Origin: Candidatus Nomurabacteria bacterium
GTDB taxonomy: Bacteria; Patescibacteriota; Minisyncoccia; Phycocordibacterales; CAIZLB01
Assembly (NCBI GenBank): GCA_943356525.1
Contig: CALRFG010000003.1
Location: 45,709-87,748 of the forward strand
Reading direction: 5' to 3'
Length of the DNA: 42,040 bases
Positions 16,543 through 27,069 of the stretch are shown here, piece after piece (within the stretch, counting starts at the first letter, position 1; every line of letters begins with the position of its first letter). The notes below the pieces were generated by a model that did no database searches, had not been told where the DNA came from, and saw only the letters and a program-made list of their open reading frames with translations. The position numbers were made by a program, and so were the translations under genes.

Positions 16543-18885
16543 ATGTCTAAAAAGAACACAAGAAAATACACAAAAAGAAACACAAAAGATGATGTCCCTG
16601 AGAAGGTTAATAGTATTAGTGCAAAAGGGGTATTTGACACTATAAGACAAACAATCACACCCAACAATACATATGTAAAAAACACAGTACTCTCACTTGT
16701 CTTTTTTGTATTATTTCTTTTTTTAGCATTGTCAGCGATAGGTGTTGGTGGAAGTTTTGGTAACATGACATATAACGGATTTACCTATCTACTTGGTTAT
16801 GGATATTATCTACTTCCTTTACTCTTTTTAACTCAATCATATTTTTATATAACAAACAGAGAGAGCACTTCTTTTGCCAAAACCAAGATAGTTTTCTCTC
16901 TTCTATTGATACTGTCTATATTGGGTATATTGGAACTGTCTCTTACGAATGCAGGTGGTGTTTTAGGAAGTGTTATTTCTATACCTATATTGAACCTATT
17001 TGATACAGTTCTAAGTTATATATTTCTAATAGCTGTAACTTTTATATCACTGATAATACTGTTTGAATATTCTTTCAAAAACCCTACTAAAAATATTGAC
17101 GTAAATGTAGAAGAAGATGACGGTGAAATAAAGATAAAAGAAATAAAGGACAAGGAAATGAATATAGTAGGTGTTCCAAAAGAGATTGAAAATATAAAAG
17201 ACAATAGAAAGGACATAGTAAAAGACAGTAGAAAACCTAGTGAAATACAGGATGATAAAGAAATGTCCAATATAAATGATAGTCTAATAGCTTCAACAAC
17301 AATGACTTTAACAGGTAGACCGTATACACCCCCTCCACTATCATTACTTGAGCGCGATAAAGGTAAACCTGAGGTTGGTGACATAAAAGCAAATGCGAAT
17401 ATTATAAAGAGAACACTTCAAAACTTTGGTGTTCAAGTGGAAATGGATGAGATATCGGTTGGACCATCTATAACCAGATACGCTCTAAAGCCTGCTGAAG
17501 GTGTAAAACTATCAAAGATACTTGGGCTTCAAAACAACTTGTCCCTTGCCCTAGCAGCCCATCCTATACGTATAGAGGCACCTATTCCTGGTAAATCACT
17601 CGTTGGTATAGAAGTTCCAAACTCTACGAAAACTATGGTTGGTTTAGGATCTTTACTTTCACAGCCTGAGTATCAAAATTCTCCTGACCCATTGCTGATA
17701 GCGCTTGGTAAAGGTGTATCAGGTAAGATGTATTATGAAAACTTGGCTAAGATGCCTCATGCGCTTATTGCTGGTACAACCGGTTCTGGAAAATCTGTAA
17801 TGATACATAACGTAGTGACTTCTCTATTGTACAAAAACTCACCTGAAAATCTACGTTTTATTTTCATCGACCCAAAGAGAGTTGAGTTAACTCTATATAA
17901 TAAAATTCCCCATCTACTTACACCTGTTATAACTGATCCAAAGAAAGCCATATTTGCACTTAAATGGGCAGGAAAAGAAATGGCCAGAAGATATGACATA
18001 CTTGAAAAATATGCAGTACAAAACATAGATTCATATCATAAAAACATATTGGCTCCAGCTGTTGAAATTTTCAAAAAAGAAGCTAAAAAAGATGAGAAAA
18101 TGAGTCTTGATGCAATGCCATATATAGTGATAATTATCGATGAGTTGGCTGATATCATGCAAGCATATCCTCGTGAACTTGAGGCTGGTATAGTGCGTCT
18201 AGCGCAGATGTCTCGTGCAGTTGGAATACATCTTATACTCTCAACACAAAGACCATCTGTTAACGTTATAACAGGTCTTATCAAGGCAAATATACCAACA
18301 CGTCTTGCTCTTCAAGTTGCATCTCAGATAGACTCAAGAACTATACTTGATTCTCGTGGAGCTGAAGAATTACTTGGATCTGGAGATATGCTCTTTTTAA
18401 CAGGACGTATGTCTAGTGCTCAGCGTGTACAGTCCCCTAACATAACCGAAGCTGAGACTAAAAAAGTTGTAAAATACTTGATTGATAACACTGACTATAT
18501 ACCTGAAACTATACAACTTGGACCCCAGGATCAAGAGCCGAGTTCTGGTACAAATGCAATCTTTTCATCGAGCTTCAATACAGGAGGTATGGAAGATGAT
18601 GATATAGAAGATGATGATGCGTATGAAGACGCTAAAGCTGCAGTTATAGAGATAAACAAAGCTTCTACCTCATATCTACAAAGAAAGCTTCGTGTAGGTT
18701 ATTCTCGTGCTGCTCGTCTTATGGACCTGTTGGAAAAAAGAGGTGTTATTGGACCTGCTGATGGTGCAAGACCAAGAGAAATACTTCTAAAAAGCAATAC
18801 CGGAGGTGTTCAAAGTGAGGATGGTGTTGTAGTTGTTGACGAAAATTCTTTAGAAGTTTCAGATAACTCTGATAGGCAAAGCTAA
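16543..18885 (+). CDS. ftsK: DNA translocase FtsK/SpoIIIE
   Basis: N-terminal TMs; Walker A AGTTGSGKSVMIHN; FIDPKRVELTLY; IIIDELADIM; C-terminal gamma winged helix. Start chosen at 16543 because TGATAAAAT lies 7 nt upstream; the ORF track start is 16504. Confidence 0.95.
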   Translation: MSKKNTRKYTKRNTKDDVPEKVNSISAKGVFDTIRQTITPNNTYVKNTVLSLVFFVLFLFLALSAIGVGGSFGNMTYNGFTYLLGYGYYLLPLLFLTQSYFYITNRESTSFAKTKIVFSLLLILSILGILELSLTNAGGVLGSVISIPILNLFDTVLSYIFLIAVTFISLIILFEYSFKNPTKNIDVNVEEDDGEIKIKEIKDKEMNIVGVPKEIENIKDNRKDIVKDSRKPSEIQDDKEMSNINDSLIASTTMTLTGRPYTPPPLSLLERDKGKPEVGDIKANANIIKRTLQNFGVQVEMDEISVGPSITRYALKPAEGVKLSKILGLQNNLSLALAAHPIRIEAPIPGKSLVGIEVPNSTKTMVGLGSLLSQPEYQNSPDPLLIALGKGVSGKMYYENLAKMPHALIAGTTGSGKSVMIHNVVTSLLYKNSPENLRFIFIDPKRVELTLYNKIPHLLTPVITDPKKAIFALKWAGKEMARRYDILEKYAVQNIDSYHKNILAPAVEIFKKEAKKDEKMSLDAMPYIVIIIDELADIMQAYPRELEAGIVRLAQMSRAVGIHLILSTQRPSVNVITGLIKANIPTRLALQVASQIDSRTILDSRGAEELLGSGDMLFLTGRMSSAQRVQSPNITEAETKKVVKYLIDNTDYIPETIQLGPQDQEPSSGTNAIFSSSFNTGGMEDDDIEDDDAYEDAKAAVIEINKASTSYLQRKLRVGYSRAARLMDLLEKRGVIGPADGARPREILLKSNTGGVQSEDGVVVVDENSLEVSDNSDRQS

Positions 18886-18943
18886 AACGTGATATAATTA
18901 ATTTATCAAATCTTTCATAAAACTTTAACTATAATATTATAAT

Positions 18944-19321
18944 ATGACACTTGGATATACAGATGGTAAAACCAAAATAAAAATATTTTTATTGACATTT
19001 GGATTGTTAAGTATATCGGCTTTTACAGTGTTTGAGCTAAGAAAAGTTATAGGTGGACCAAAACTGACTTTAGAATGTAATTGTGATTATATTCAGAGCG
19101 ATAAAAATACATATAAACTATCTGGTAATACAAAAAATGTATCTGAAATAATCATTGGTGATAGAAAGATATATATAGACATTAAAGGTGGTTTTCAAGA
19201 AAACATACTTCTCTACCCTGGTATAAATCTTATAACAATAAAATCTTTAGACAAATTTGGTAAAGAAGTCAAGAAAGAAGTTAGTATATACTATAGTGGT
19301 AAGCTAACATTTATGAAATAA
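18944..19321 (+). CDS. Small membrane-anchored extracytoplasmic protein, unknown
   Basis: N-terminal TM then about 90-aa beta-rich domain; TATAAT 8 nt upstream of ATG. Confidence 0.65.
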   Translation: MTLGYTDGKTKIKIFLLTFGLLSISAFTVFELRKVIGGPKLTLECNCDYIQSDKNTYKLSGNTKNVSEIIIGDRKIYIDIKGGFQENILLYPGINLITIKSLDKFGKEVKKEVSIYYSGKLTFMK

Positions 19322-19364
19322 TTATAAATCTTAAAATAATAAATTAATACAATACATATTAAAC

Positions 19365-20492
19365 ATGGCAAAATTTTCAAAAAAACAAAAACCGGGTCAA
19401 AAATCAAATGAAGAGGAAGATGAATTATTAGAGGGTGAAGAAACTGAAGAAGATACGGACGAGGATGAAAAAGATTCTAAGTCAAAAAAAGCAAAAAAAG
19501 GATCAAAAGATAATGACTCTTCTATACTTGATACTATAGCTGAGATAAAAAGTCGTTTCGGTGAAGAATCCATTATGAAGCTTGGTGAGAAACCAAGATT
19601 GAACGTTGATGTTGTTTCTACTGGTTCTATAGGACTAGATGCCGCACTTGGTGTTGGTGGTTTACCTAAAGGGCGTATAGTAGAGATATTTGGTCCTGAA
19701 TCATCTGGTAAAACTACACTGGCCTTGCATGTTATTGCCGAATCTCAAAAGAAAGGTGGGGTATGTGCATATATAGACGCAGAACACGCTATGGACCCAG
19801 ACTATGCAGGTAAACTTGGTGTAAACATAAACAATCTACTTATCTCACAGCCCGATGCTGGAGAGCAGGCTTTGGAGATAACAGAGAGTCTTGTTCGTAG
19901 TGGTAAGATAGATGTTATAGTTATAGACTCTGTGGCAGCCTTAACACCCAAAGACGAGATTGAGGGTGATATGGGAGCACATCATGTTGGTAAACAAGCC
20001 AGACTGATGTCACAGGCTTTAAGAAAGCTTACAGCAATCACAGCGAAAAGTGGAACTATAGTTATCTTTATAAACCAGATTCGTATGCAGATAGGTGTGA
20101 TGTTTGGTAATCCAGAAACTACTCCAGGTGGAAAAGCTTTGAAGTTTTATACATCTGTAAGACTAGATATACGTCGTATCGCCCAGATCAAGAAAGGCGA
20201 AGATATCATGGGCGGTCGCGTGCGTGTAAAAGTTGTAAAAAATAAAGTCGCTGCCCCATTCAAACAAACAGAGTTCGATCTTATGTATAACGAAGGTATA
20301 TCACTTGAAGGCGAAATGATTGCGCTTGGTGAGAAGATGAAACTCATTACAAAAAGTGGATCATCATATAGTTATGGAGACATCAAACTTGGTCGTGGAT
20401 ATGATGCAACAAGACAATTTTTGAAAGAAAAAGAAAACAAAGAGATAAAAACTAAGATATTGAAAGAGATTAAGGATCAGCTAAAAGAGTAA
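19365..20492 (+). CDS. recA: Recombinase RecA with acidic N-terminal extension
   Basis: [66 protein letters not shown]. Confidence 0.97.
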   Translation: MAKFSKKQKPGQKSNEEEDELLEGEETEEDTDEDEKDSKSKKAKKGSKDNDSSILDTIAEIKSRFGEESIMKLGEKPRLNVDVVSTGSIGLDAALGVGGLPKGRIVEIFGPESSGKTTLALHVIAESQKKGGVCAYIDAEHAMDPDYAGKLGVNINNLLISQPDAGEQALEITESLVRSGKIDVIVIDSVAALTPKDEIEGDMGAHHVGKQARLMSQALRKLTAITAKSGTIVIFINQIRMQIGVMFGNPETTPGGKALKFYTSVRLDIRRIAQIKKGEDIMGGRVRVKVVKNKVAAPFKQTEFDLMYNEGISLEGEMIALGEKMKLITKSGSSYSYGDIKLGRGYDATRQFLKEKENKEIKTKILKEIKDQLKE

Positions 20493-20504
20493 GGCTCAAT
20501 AAAC

Positions 20505-20539
20505 AAAATAGTCCTCCAGGAAATGAGGACTATTTTTTT
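20505..20539 (+). terminator. recA intrinsic terminator
   Basis: AATAGTCCTC / GAGGACTATT stem plus T7. Confidence 0.9.
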
Positions 20540-20631
20540 ATTTCACCTTAAGGGACCTACTTTAGAGTGTGTTGATTTATCCAGGTTGAGTTTGTAATAA
20601 TCTAAATAGTCACCTCTTCTAAGGTGAAAAC

Positions 20632-20670
20632 AAAAAATACAGTAAGCTTTCCTTGCTTACTGTATTTTTT
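20632..20670. terminator. Bidirectional intrinsic terminator
   Basis: AAAAAATACAGTAAGC-TTTCCTT-GCTTACTGTATTTTTT perfect stem. Confidence 0.9.
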
Positions 20671-20681
20671 GTTTGAGCCGT

Positions 20682-20888
20682 CTAGCCTAAGTTGATATAT
20701 GGAGTTAAAGCCATAAATCTTGATCTTTTGATAGCTAAGCCAAGTTTTCTTTGATGTTGAGCTGTAACACCAGATCTCTTTCGTCCTATAATTCTACCGT
20801 ATTTATTAACAAATTTGTTTAATAAATCAGTATCTTTATAGTCTATATTTTTGATATTATGCTCTGTGAAATAACACTTTTTTGACAT
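20682..20888 (-). CDS. rpsR: 30S ribosomal protein bS18
   Basis: NIKNIDYKDTDLLNKFVNKYGRIIGRKRSGVTAQHQRKLGLAIKRSRFMALTPY. Confidence 0.95.
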   Translation of the reverse strand: MSKKCYFTEHNIKNIDYKDTDLLNKFVNKYGRIIGRKRSGVTAQHQRKLGLAIKRSRFMALTPYINLG

Positions 20889-20949
20889 GTTTTTAATTTA
20901 ATTTTTATTACTATTAATGATAACTTTCTTTATGACTCTAACTTTAAGA

Positions 20950-21423
20950 CTAAAAAGGTATATCTTCTGGATTTATATCTTCATCTGGGTATTGTACTTC
21001 ACCTGAGTCAGGTGTTGATTGATCCGCACCGTCATTGTTTTGAGACGGACTACTTGATGGTGTGTAAGGAGCATTTGACTGTCCTGTACCATTTTTCAAG
21101 CTTGGACCAAACTGGAAAGTGTCTAATACAACTTCTGTTCTATAGTTTTTCTTTCCATCAGTTCCATCCCATGATCTGGTTTGGATTCTACCTTCTAAGT
21201 ATATAGGGTTACCCTTTTTTACATATTGGTGGATAATCTCAGCAGTTTTACCAAAAGCAACGACATTGTGATATTCCACAACATCTTTTTTAGCTCCTGA
21301 TGCATCCTTTACTGATCTGTTTGTAGCCACAGAAAATGAATTGACATGTATACCTGATGGTAGCGATTTAAGCTCAGGATCTTTAGTTAAATTTCCATAT
21401 AATATTACCTTGTTTATGTACAT
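20950..21423 (-). CDS. ssb: Single-stranded DNA-binding protein
   Basis: OB-fold NKVILYGNLTKDPELKSLPSG...GKTAEIIHQYVKKGNPIYLEGRIQTRSW; C-terminal tip DINPEDIPF. Confidence 0.95.
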   Translation of the reverse strand: MYINKVILYGNLTKDPELKSLPSGIHVNSFSVATNRSVKDASGAKKDVVEYHNVVAFGKTAEIIHQYVKKGNPIYLEGRIQTRSWDGTDGKKNYRTEVVLDTFQFGPSLKNGTGQSNAPYTPSSSPSQNNDGADQSTPDSGEVQYPDEDINPEDIPF

Positions 21424-21520
21424 AATGTTTATTTTTTGTTTTAGTTTATAATTGTATGTTTTCGAGCTATTGAGTTAACAAATCGCCGCACTTACATACC
21501 AATAAAGCTATGAGAAATAT

Positions 21521-22012
21521 CTATTTCTCATCAGTATCTGAAACAGTTTCTTCAACAGCATCTACTACAACTTCTTCAGTTGCAACAGCTGTGTCAATAA
21601 CATCAACTTCCTTTGAGTTAACTTCGTCATCGTAGTTAGGTAAAATATCTTTAGCTACAAGTGTATTTTCTCTTACTGTTTTTACAATAAGATATCTTAG
21701 TGTATCTTCAAGCTCTTTTACGAACTTTTCAAATACAGCTAATTTACTTGAATCTAATTCAAATTTAACCCAGCCAAAATACGCAGTTTCATACCATTTC
21801 TTTTGTGCTTTTAATGTTTTTGGAATCTCATAAGCAAGATTAAACATTCGAGGTATAGACTCAGAGATAATCTCTCCATCTAATTTTTCTATGTTTGACT
21901 TGATTTTTGAAAATTCTATTTGAACATCAGCCTCAGAAAGGGACGGAAGGAGATGAATTCCTAATTCATATACCTTGAAGCCTTCTTTTGTGCTTTCTAT
22001 ATTTTCAGTCAT
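21521..22012 (-). CDS. rpsF: 30S ribosomal protein bS6
   Basis: YELGIHLLPSLSEADVQIEFSKIKSNIEKLDGEI...YFGWVKFELDSSKLAVFEKFVKELEDTLRYLIVKT; rpsF-ssb-rpsR synteny. Confidence 0.88.
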   Translation of the reverse strand: MTENIESTKEGFKVYELGIHLLPSLSEADVQIEFSKIKSNIEKLDGEIISESIPRMFNLAYEIPKTLKAQKKWYETAYFGWVKFELDSSKLAVFEKFVKELEDTLRYLIVKTVRENTLVAKDILPNYDDEVNSKEVDVIDTAVATEEVVVDAVEETVSDTDEK

Positions 22013-22072
22013 GGAGAACACTTTATCATACTACTGAGAATAATGCCAGTTCATGCTGTATTTATGGTGTTT

Positions 22073-22930
22073 TTACCTTAACCAGTGTTTTTTAGCATTG
22101 TTATATATTATATCTATCACCTCATTTATATCTATATCCTTTATCTCGGCTATCTTTTTATATATTTCCATAACATGATTCGGGTTGTTCTTTTGACCGC
22201 GAAAAGGTTTTGGCGCAACATATGGACTATCTGTTTCAGCAAACATAAGCTCTATTGGCACAAAATTGACCAATTCTCTATATGAATCTACAAAAGTTAT
22301 AACTCCTGTAAAAGATATACTGAAGCCCAAATCCAAAAACGCTTTAGCCTCTTCTATAGTACCTGCAAAAAAATGTACATTACCTTTATATTCTTTCACA
22401 ACACCGCTAAAGTTCTCATAAAGAATTTCTAAAGTTTCGCTGTAGGAATTCCGAATATGTAACATGAGAGGATAGTCATATTTTATAGAGGTTTTTATCT
22501 GGTCGATAAAGATTTTTTTCTGAAAATCTTTGATTTCGTCGAGATTTTTTTCAGATTTTTCAGGCGATGATAAATTTTTACCAGTATTATCATTTTCCAA
22601 AATTCTAAAATAATCTAGACCACATTCCCCTATACCACATATATCATTCGCTAAGTCTTTATCATTTATCAAGGTCTCTGTGTCATAAATACCTTCTGGA
22701 TATAACGGATGCAAGCCTATAGTAGACCATAAAAGTCCGGGGTTTTTCTGTGCCAGTAAAACACCTTCTCGAGAACTTTTCTCATCTACCCCTACATTTA
22801 TAGCTATGACATTATTTTTTTTCATCTCCGTAAGGATATTTTCACGATCGATATCAAAATCAGAAAACTGTAAATGAGAATGTAAATCTACGAATGGATT
22901 TTTTGTTGTTATTTCTGGGTTTTCGGTCAT
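22073..22930 (-). CDS. TatD family hydrolase/DNase
   Basis: FVDLHSHLQF, IGLHPLYP, GECGLDYF, PLMLHIRNS, HFFAGT, FAETDSPYVAP. Confidence 0.93.
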   Translation of the reverse strand: MTENPEITTKNPFVDLHSHLQFSDFDIDRENILTEMKKNNVIAINVGVDEKSSREGVLLAQKNPGLLWSTIGLHPLYPEGIYDTETLINDKDLANDICGIGECGLDYFRILENDNTGKNLSSPEKSEKNLDEIKDFQKKIFIDQIKTSIKYDYPLMLHIRNSYSETLEILYENFSGVVKEYKGNVHFFAGTIEEAKAFLDLGFSISFTGVITFVDSYRELVNFVPIELMFAETDSPYVAPKPFRGQKNNPNHVMEIYKKIAEIKDIDINEVIDIIYNNAKKHWLR

Positions 22931-22948
22931 TATGATTTATATTTATAT

Positions 22949-24451
22949 TTAGTTTATTTCCATTTCAACTTTTGGAAATAATGGTTTTTCAGGCATTTCT
23001 CTATCTTGTATATGTTTAATAATAGTAGGTACTGTTTTCGGTAAAATAGGTTCGATAAAAAGTATTATTGTGTAGAACCTAAGCAAAAGATTCTCTACAA
23101 TTTTTCTAGCCTCATCAGGATTTATTTTAAATAATTTGAAAGGCTCTTTTGTTTGTATATCGGCATCAATTGCTGATAATTCTTTCCATAAATAATTTGT
23201 ATAGGAGTTTATATCAAAATCTATCAAAGTTTTGTTCAGATTTTCATCAAGTCTTTTATAAAGATCAGTATTTTCTATACTGTCAAAATTAACAGAAACA
23301 TCATAAGATATCATCATTTTTATAAGTCTATTTGTCAGATTTCCAAGTCCATTTGAAAGATATCCGTTATAATTTGACACTATCAAATCTTCTGTAATCT
23401 CACCATCGTCAAATATAGGAATATTATTTGCGAAATAAAAACGTAAACCCTCAACACCAATTTTATTTATCATATCGACCGGACTGATTACATTTCCAAT
23501 AGTTTTACTCATCTTTCGACCACCTGATTGCATAAGACCATGTACGATTATATTTTTTGGTAATGGAATATCTGCTGCTAAAAGCATAGCTGGCCATATA
23601 AATGCATGAAATTTTAATATATCCTTACCTATAACATGTACACTTTGAGAAAGATCATTGTTCCAAAACATATTATAAAGACTTTCTGACTGCTTCTCAC
23701 CCTCTGATCCTCCATAACCTAAGGCTGATATATAATTAACCAAGGCATCTCCCCAAACATATATACCTTGAGTCTGGTCCCCTGGAACCGGTATTACATT
23801 TGCTTGACCTTTATTTGGTCTTGAAAAACTTATATCAAATAAATCATTCTCTATTATTTTTAAAGCTTCATTTTTTCTTGATTCAGGGAAAATTTTTATG
23901 GTATTATTTAAAAGAGATTCTTTTACTTTTTCCGCGTATTTTGTAAGTTTAAAAAAATAGTTTTTCTCTTTTATAAAATCTGGTTTTGTACCATGGTCTG
24001 GACATAATCCGTCAACCAAATCTTTTTCAGTTTTAAAACTTTCACAACCAACACAATAAAAACCTTCGTAAAAACCTTCGTATATGTCACCTTTTTCGAC
24101 CAAATTATTCCATAACGCTATAACACCAGTATGATGCCTTTCTTTATTTGTAGTTCTTATGTATTGATCATAAGATATGTCTAATTTCTCAAAAAGTAGT
24201 ATAACATTTTTAGCTTGGAGATCGAGATATTCTATAACATCTTGGCCCACCTCATCGGCTTTATTTTGTATCTTTAAACTATTTTCGTCAGCACCTGTTA
24301 AAAAATATGTTTGTTTACCTGCCAAACGTGCCATGCGAGCAAAAAAATCACAGATAGAAGTTGTATATGTATGTCCTATGTGTAGCTCACCGTTTGGATA
24401 GAAAATAGGTGTTGTTATGTAGAATTTTTCTTGATCTGATTGACTTTGCAT
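22949..24451 (-). CDS. metG: Methionyl-tRNA synthetase
   Basis: TTPIFYPNGELHIGHTYT (HIGH), MSKTIGN (KMSKS), WGDALVNYISALGY. Confidence 0.96.
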   Translation of the reverse strand: MQSQSDQEKFYITTPIFYPNGELHIGHTYTTSICDFFARMARLAGKQTYFLTGADENSLKIQNKADEVGQDVIEYLDLQAKNVILLFEKLDISYDQYIRTTNKERHHTGVIALWNNLVEKGDIYEGFYEGFYCVGCESFKTEKDLVDGLCPDHGTKPDFIKEKNYFFKLTKYAEKVKESLLNNTIKIFPESRKNEALKIIENDLFDISFSRPNKGQANVIPVPGDQTQGIYVWGDALVNYISALGYGGSEGEKQSESLYNMFWNNDLSQSVHVIGKDILKFHAFIWPAMLLAADIPLPKNIIVHGLMQSGGRKMSKTIGNVISPVDMINKIGVEGLRFYFANNIPIFDDGEITEDLIVSNYNGYLSNGLGNLTNRLIKMMISYDVSVNFDSIENTDLYKRLDENLNKTLIDFDINSYTNYLWKELSAIDADIQTKEPFKLFKINPDEARKIVENLLLRFYTIILFIEPILPKTVPTIIKHIQDREMPEKPLFPKVEMEIN

Positions 24452-24472
24452 TATCTCAATATATCACAAAAA

Positions 24473-25540
24473 CTAAACAGTTTCCTCTTCTATCATGTTG
24501 TCTCTTCTTGCTCTATCATCCATAAACTCTACTATCAAAACCGATATAGGAATAGACAATATAATACCTATAAACCCAGCCAACTCTATACCTGCAATAA
24601 GTGAAATGATGACCAACATAGGAGGTACTCCGATAATCTTTTTCATTACCGCTGGATATATAACATGTGCTTCTATCTGATGTATGATAGTAAAAACTAT
24701 AACAACTATAATCGCCGCAGCAAAACCTCCACTTATAAAAGTAAGTAGGAATGCTACTATAGTCGAAACGAAAGTACCTATTACCGGTATGAACTCCATA
24801 AAACCAGCTATCAAAGCTATAAGTAATATATTTTGTATTTTAACACCTAAAAATATATTTAAAACGGAGAGACTGACTAAGACGATAAGAAATACTATAC
24901 CCATAAGAACAAGTTGGCCTTGCATCCATAAACCTATTTTTTTCTGTACCCTGTCCCAAAGATCTGTTATGTATTTTTCATATTCTTTTGGTGAAATAAG
25001 TTTCAAAAACTTACCTACCCCCCTTTCTTCTATTGACATATATATTGACAATACCAGTATCAAAATAAAAGTAACAATACTGTCAAAGAATCTGCTAAAA
25101 GTATCAAAAACACCACCTGCAAAATCTGACAGCGATGAAATAATCAAAGTTGTTAAATCTTCTATTGAAATAGTTTGAGGTATTTCTGGAAATATATTTT
25201 TAGCTGTTTTATATAATCCTTTTTGTATAGGATTTAATAAGTCTGAGGTTTTAACTGTTTCTGGTAAAGAGTTTAAAGCAGTTAGCGATTCTTTTAATAA
25301 TGGAGGTAATGCGAAAAATATAAAAGATACAAATATAGCAACTAGTAACATATAAGAAGTTAAAACGGAAAACCCTCTGTTCATACCTCGTTTTTTAAAG
25401 AAAAGTACCATCGGTTCTATAAAAGAGGCTACTATGACAGCGACCAATATAGACACTATGAGTGATTTTAATTGTATCAATGCAAGAAAAGCCAATATAC
25501 CTATAGTTATTTTAAAAATATCTTTGGCTGTTATCCTCAT
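24473..25540 (-). CDS. AI-2E family transporter (PerM-like)
   Basis: Multi-TM; GVGKFLKLISPKEYEKYITDLWDRVQKKIGLWMQGQ; AGFMEFIPVIGTFVS; IHQIEAHVIYPAVM. Confidence 0.92.
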   Translation of the reverse strand: MRITAKDIFKITIGILAFLALIQLKSLIVSILVAVIVASFIEPMVLFFKKRGMNRGFSVLTSYMLLVAIFVSFIFFALPPLLKESLTALNSLPETVKTSDLLNPIQKGLYKTAKNIFPEIPQTISIEDLTTLIISSLSDFAGGVFDTFSRFFDSIVTFILILVLSIYMSIEERGVGKFLKLISPKEYEKYITDLWDRVQKKIGLWMQGQLVLMGIVFLIVLVSLSVLNIFLGVKIQNILLIALIAGFMEFIPVIGTFVSTIVAFLLTFISGGFAAAIIVVIVFTIIHQIEAHVIYPAVMKKIIGVPPMLVIISLIAGIELAGFIGIILSIPISVLIVEFMDDRARRDNMIEEETV

Positions 25541-25599
25541 AACTGTATTGTATGTTTTTTTATGAGGTTGTGCAATGGTATTTTAGTTTCTTTTATTGA

Positions 25600-26979
25600 C
25601 TACTTAAATATATTTTCCAAATCTTCAATCTTCACCACCTCCTGCTTTCCTCTATCTCTATCTCTCAAAGTCACAGTACCTTTCTCAAGACTATCAAAAT
25701 CAACAGTTAAACAAATAGGTGTTCCTATTTCATCTTGTCTTCTATATCTCTTTCCTATACTTTGTGTCTCATCATATACAATCTTTGATTTTGCTATACC
25801 ATTTTTTGTTGCGATGTTTTTAACCATTTCAAAAACCTCTTTTGCTTTATTTACTAACTCTTCTTTATTTTTCACTAATGGCAATACAGCAATTCTATAT
25901 GGGGCAATATTTTTATGTAATCTCAAAACGATTCTTTCTTCTTCACCCATATCATCCGTGGCATATGCAGTAGACAATATGGCTAATATAGTTCTATCTA
26001 GTCCAAATGATGGCTCTATACAATGTGGTATAAACCTTTCTTTTGTTTCTTCGTCAAAATATGACAAATCAACTTTTGAGCCCTCACTGTGCGCTTTTAA
26101 ATCAAAGTCAGTTCTATTTGCAAGACCAAATAATTCTTTTCTTCCTATTGGAAAATCATATTCAAAATCTATAGTTCTTGATGAATAATGAGCTCTATCT
26201 TCATCCCCTATCTCTAATTCGTGCAACTTTTCTTTGTCAAGACCAATGTCAAGTATAAATTCTTTTATTTCTTTTTGAAAGTGTGAGAAGGCCTCGTCTG
26301 CTCTTTGTGGATGAGTAAAATACTCTATCTCCATTTGCTCAAATTCTCTTACCCGAAAGACAAAATCACGGGGTGCGATCTCATTTCTGAAAGCTTTACC
26401 AATCTGGGCCATACCGAAAGGAAGTTTTGGATGGAAAGTATCTTGTATATTTTTGAAATTTACAAACATACCCTGAGCGGTTTCAGGACGAAGGTACACA
26501 ACATTGTCATCCGACTCTATGGCTCCGATATTTGTTTTGAACATCATGTTAAATTGCCTAACTTCACCAAAATCATTTCCGTCTATTGATTTTATTTTAT
26601 TTTCCTTAATCATCGTATCCATATCAGCTAATGATTTTCCAGATACATTAAAACCAGCAGCTTCTAAAACATGATCTGCTCTATATCTTTTTTTAGTTTT
26701 TAAATCTTCAACTAGAGGATCGGCAAAACCACCAACGTGACCTGACGCAATCCAAACCTTTGGATTCATAAGTATAGCAGCGTCTACACCATAAATATCA
26801 GATCTATTATCAACAAATCTCTCCCACCAAAGTCTCTTCACTTGATCCTTAATCATAAGACCCAGAGGACCATAATCCCAAGTACCAGAAAGACCTCCGT
26901 ATATATCGGAGCCTTGATATATAAAACCACGACGTTTGCACAGTGAAATAATATCTTCCAAGGTTGTTTCTTTAGCCAT
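25600..26979 (-). CDS. glyQS: Glycyl-tRNA synthetase (single-chain class II type)
   Basis: CKRRGFIYQGSDIYGGLSGTWDYGPLG; RPETAQGMFVNFKN; FGMAQIGKAFRNEI; PHCIEPSFGLDR. Confidence 0.96.
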   Translation of the reverse strand: MAKETTLEDIISLCKRRGFIYQGSDIYGGLSGTWDYGPLGLMIKDQVKRLWWERFVDNRSDIYGVDAAILMNPKVWIASGHVGGFADPLVEDLKTKKRYRADHVLEAAGFNVSGKSLADMDTMIKENKIKSIDGNDFGEVRQFNMMFKTNIGAIESDDNVVYLRPETAQGMFVNFKNIQDTFHPKLPFGMAQIGKAFRNEIAPRDFVFRVREFEQMEIEYFTHPQRADEAFSHFQKEIKEFILDIGLDKEKLHELEIGDEDRAHYSSRTIDFEYDFPIGRKELFGLANRTDFDLKAHSEGSKVDLSYFDEETKERFIPHCIEPSFGLDRTILAILSTAYATDDMGEEERIVLRLHKNIAPYRIAVLPLVKNKEELVNKAKEVFEMVKNIATKNGIAKSKIVYDETQSIGKRYRRQDEIGTPICLTVDFDSLEKGTVTLRDRDRGKQEVVKIEDLENIFK

Positions 26980-27069
26980 ATAATGTATAGGTTAACATAT
27001 TTTGATCGAAATATGAATTAGCATTATTTATAAAACTTTATGTATATTCAATTTTAATATAGACAGCAC

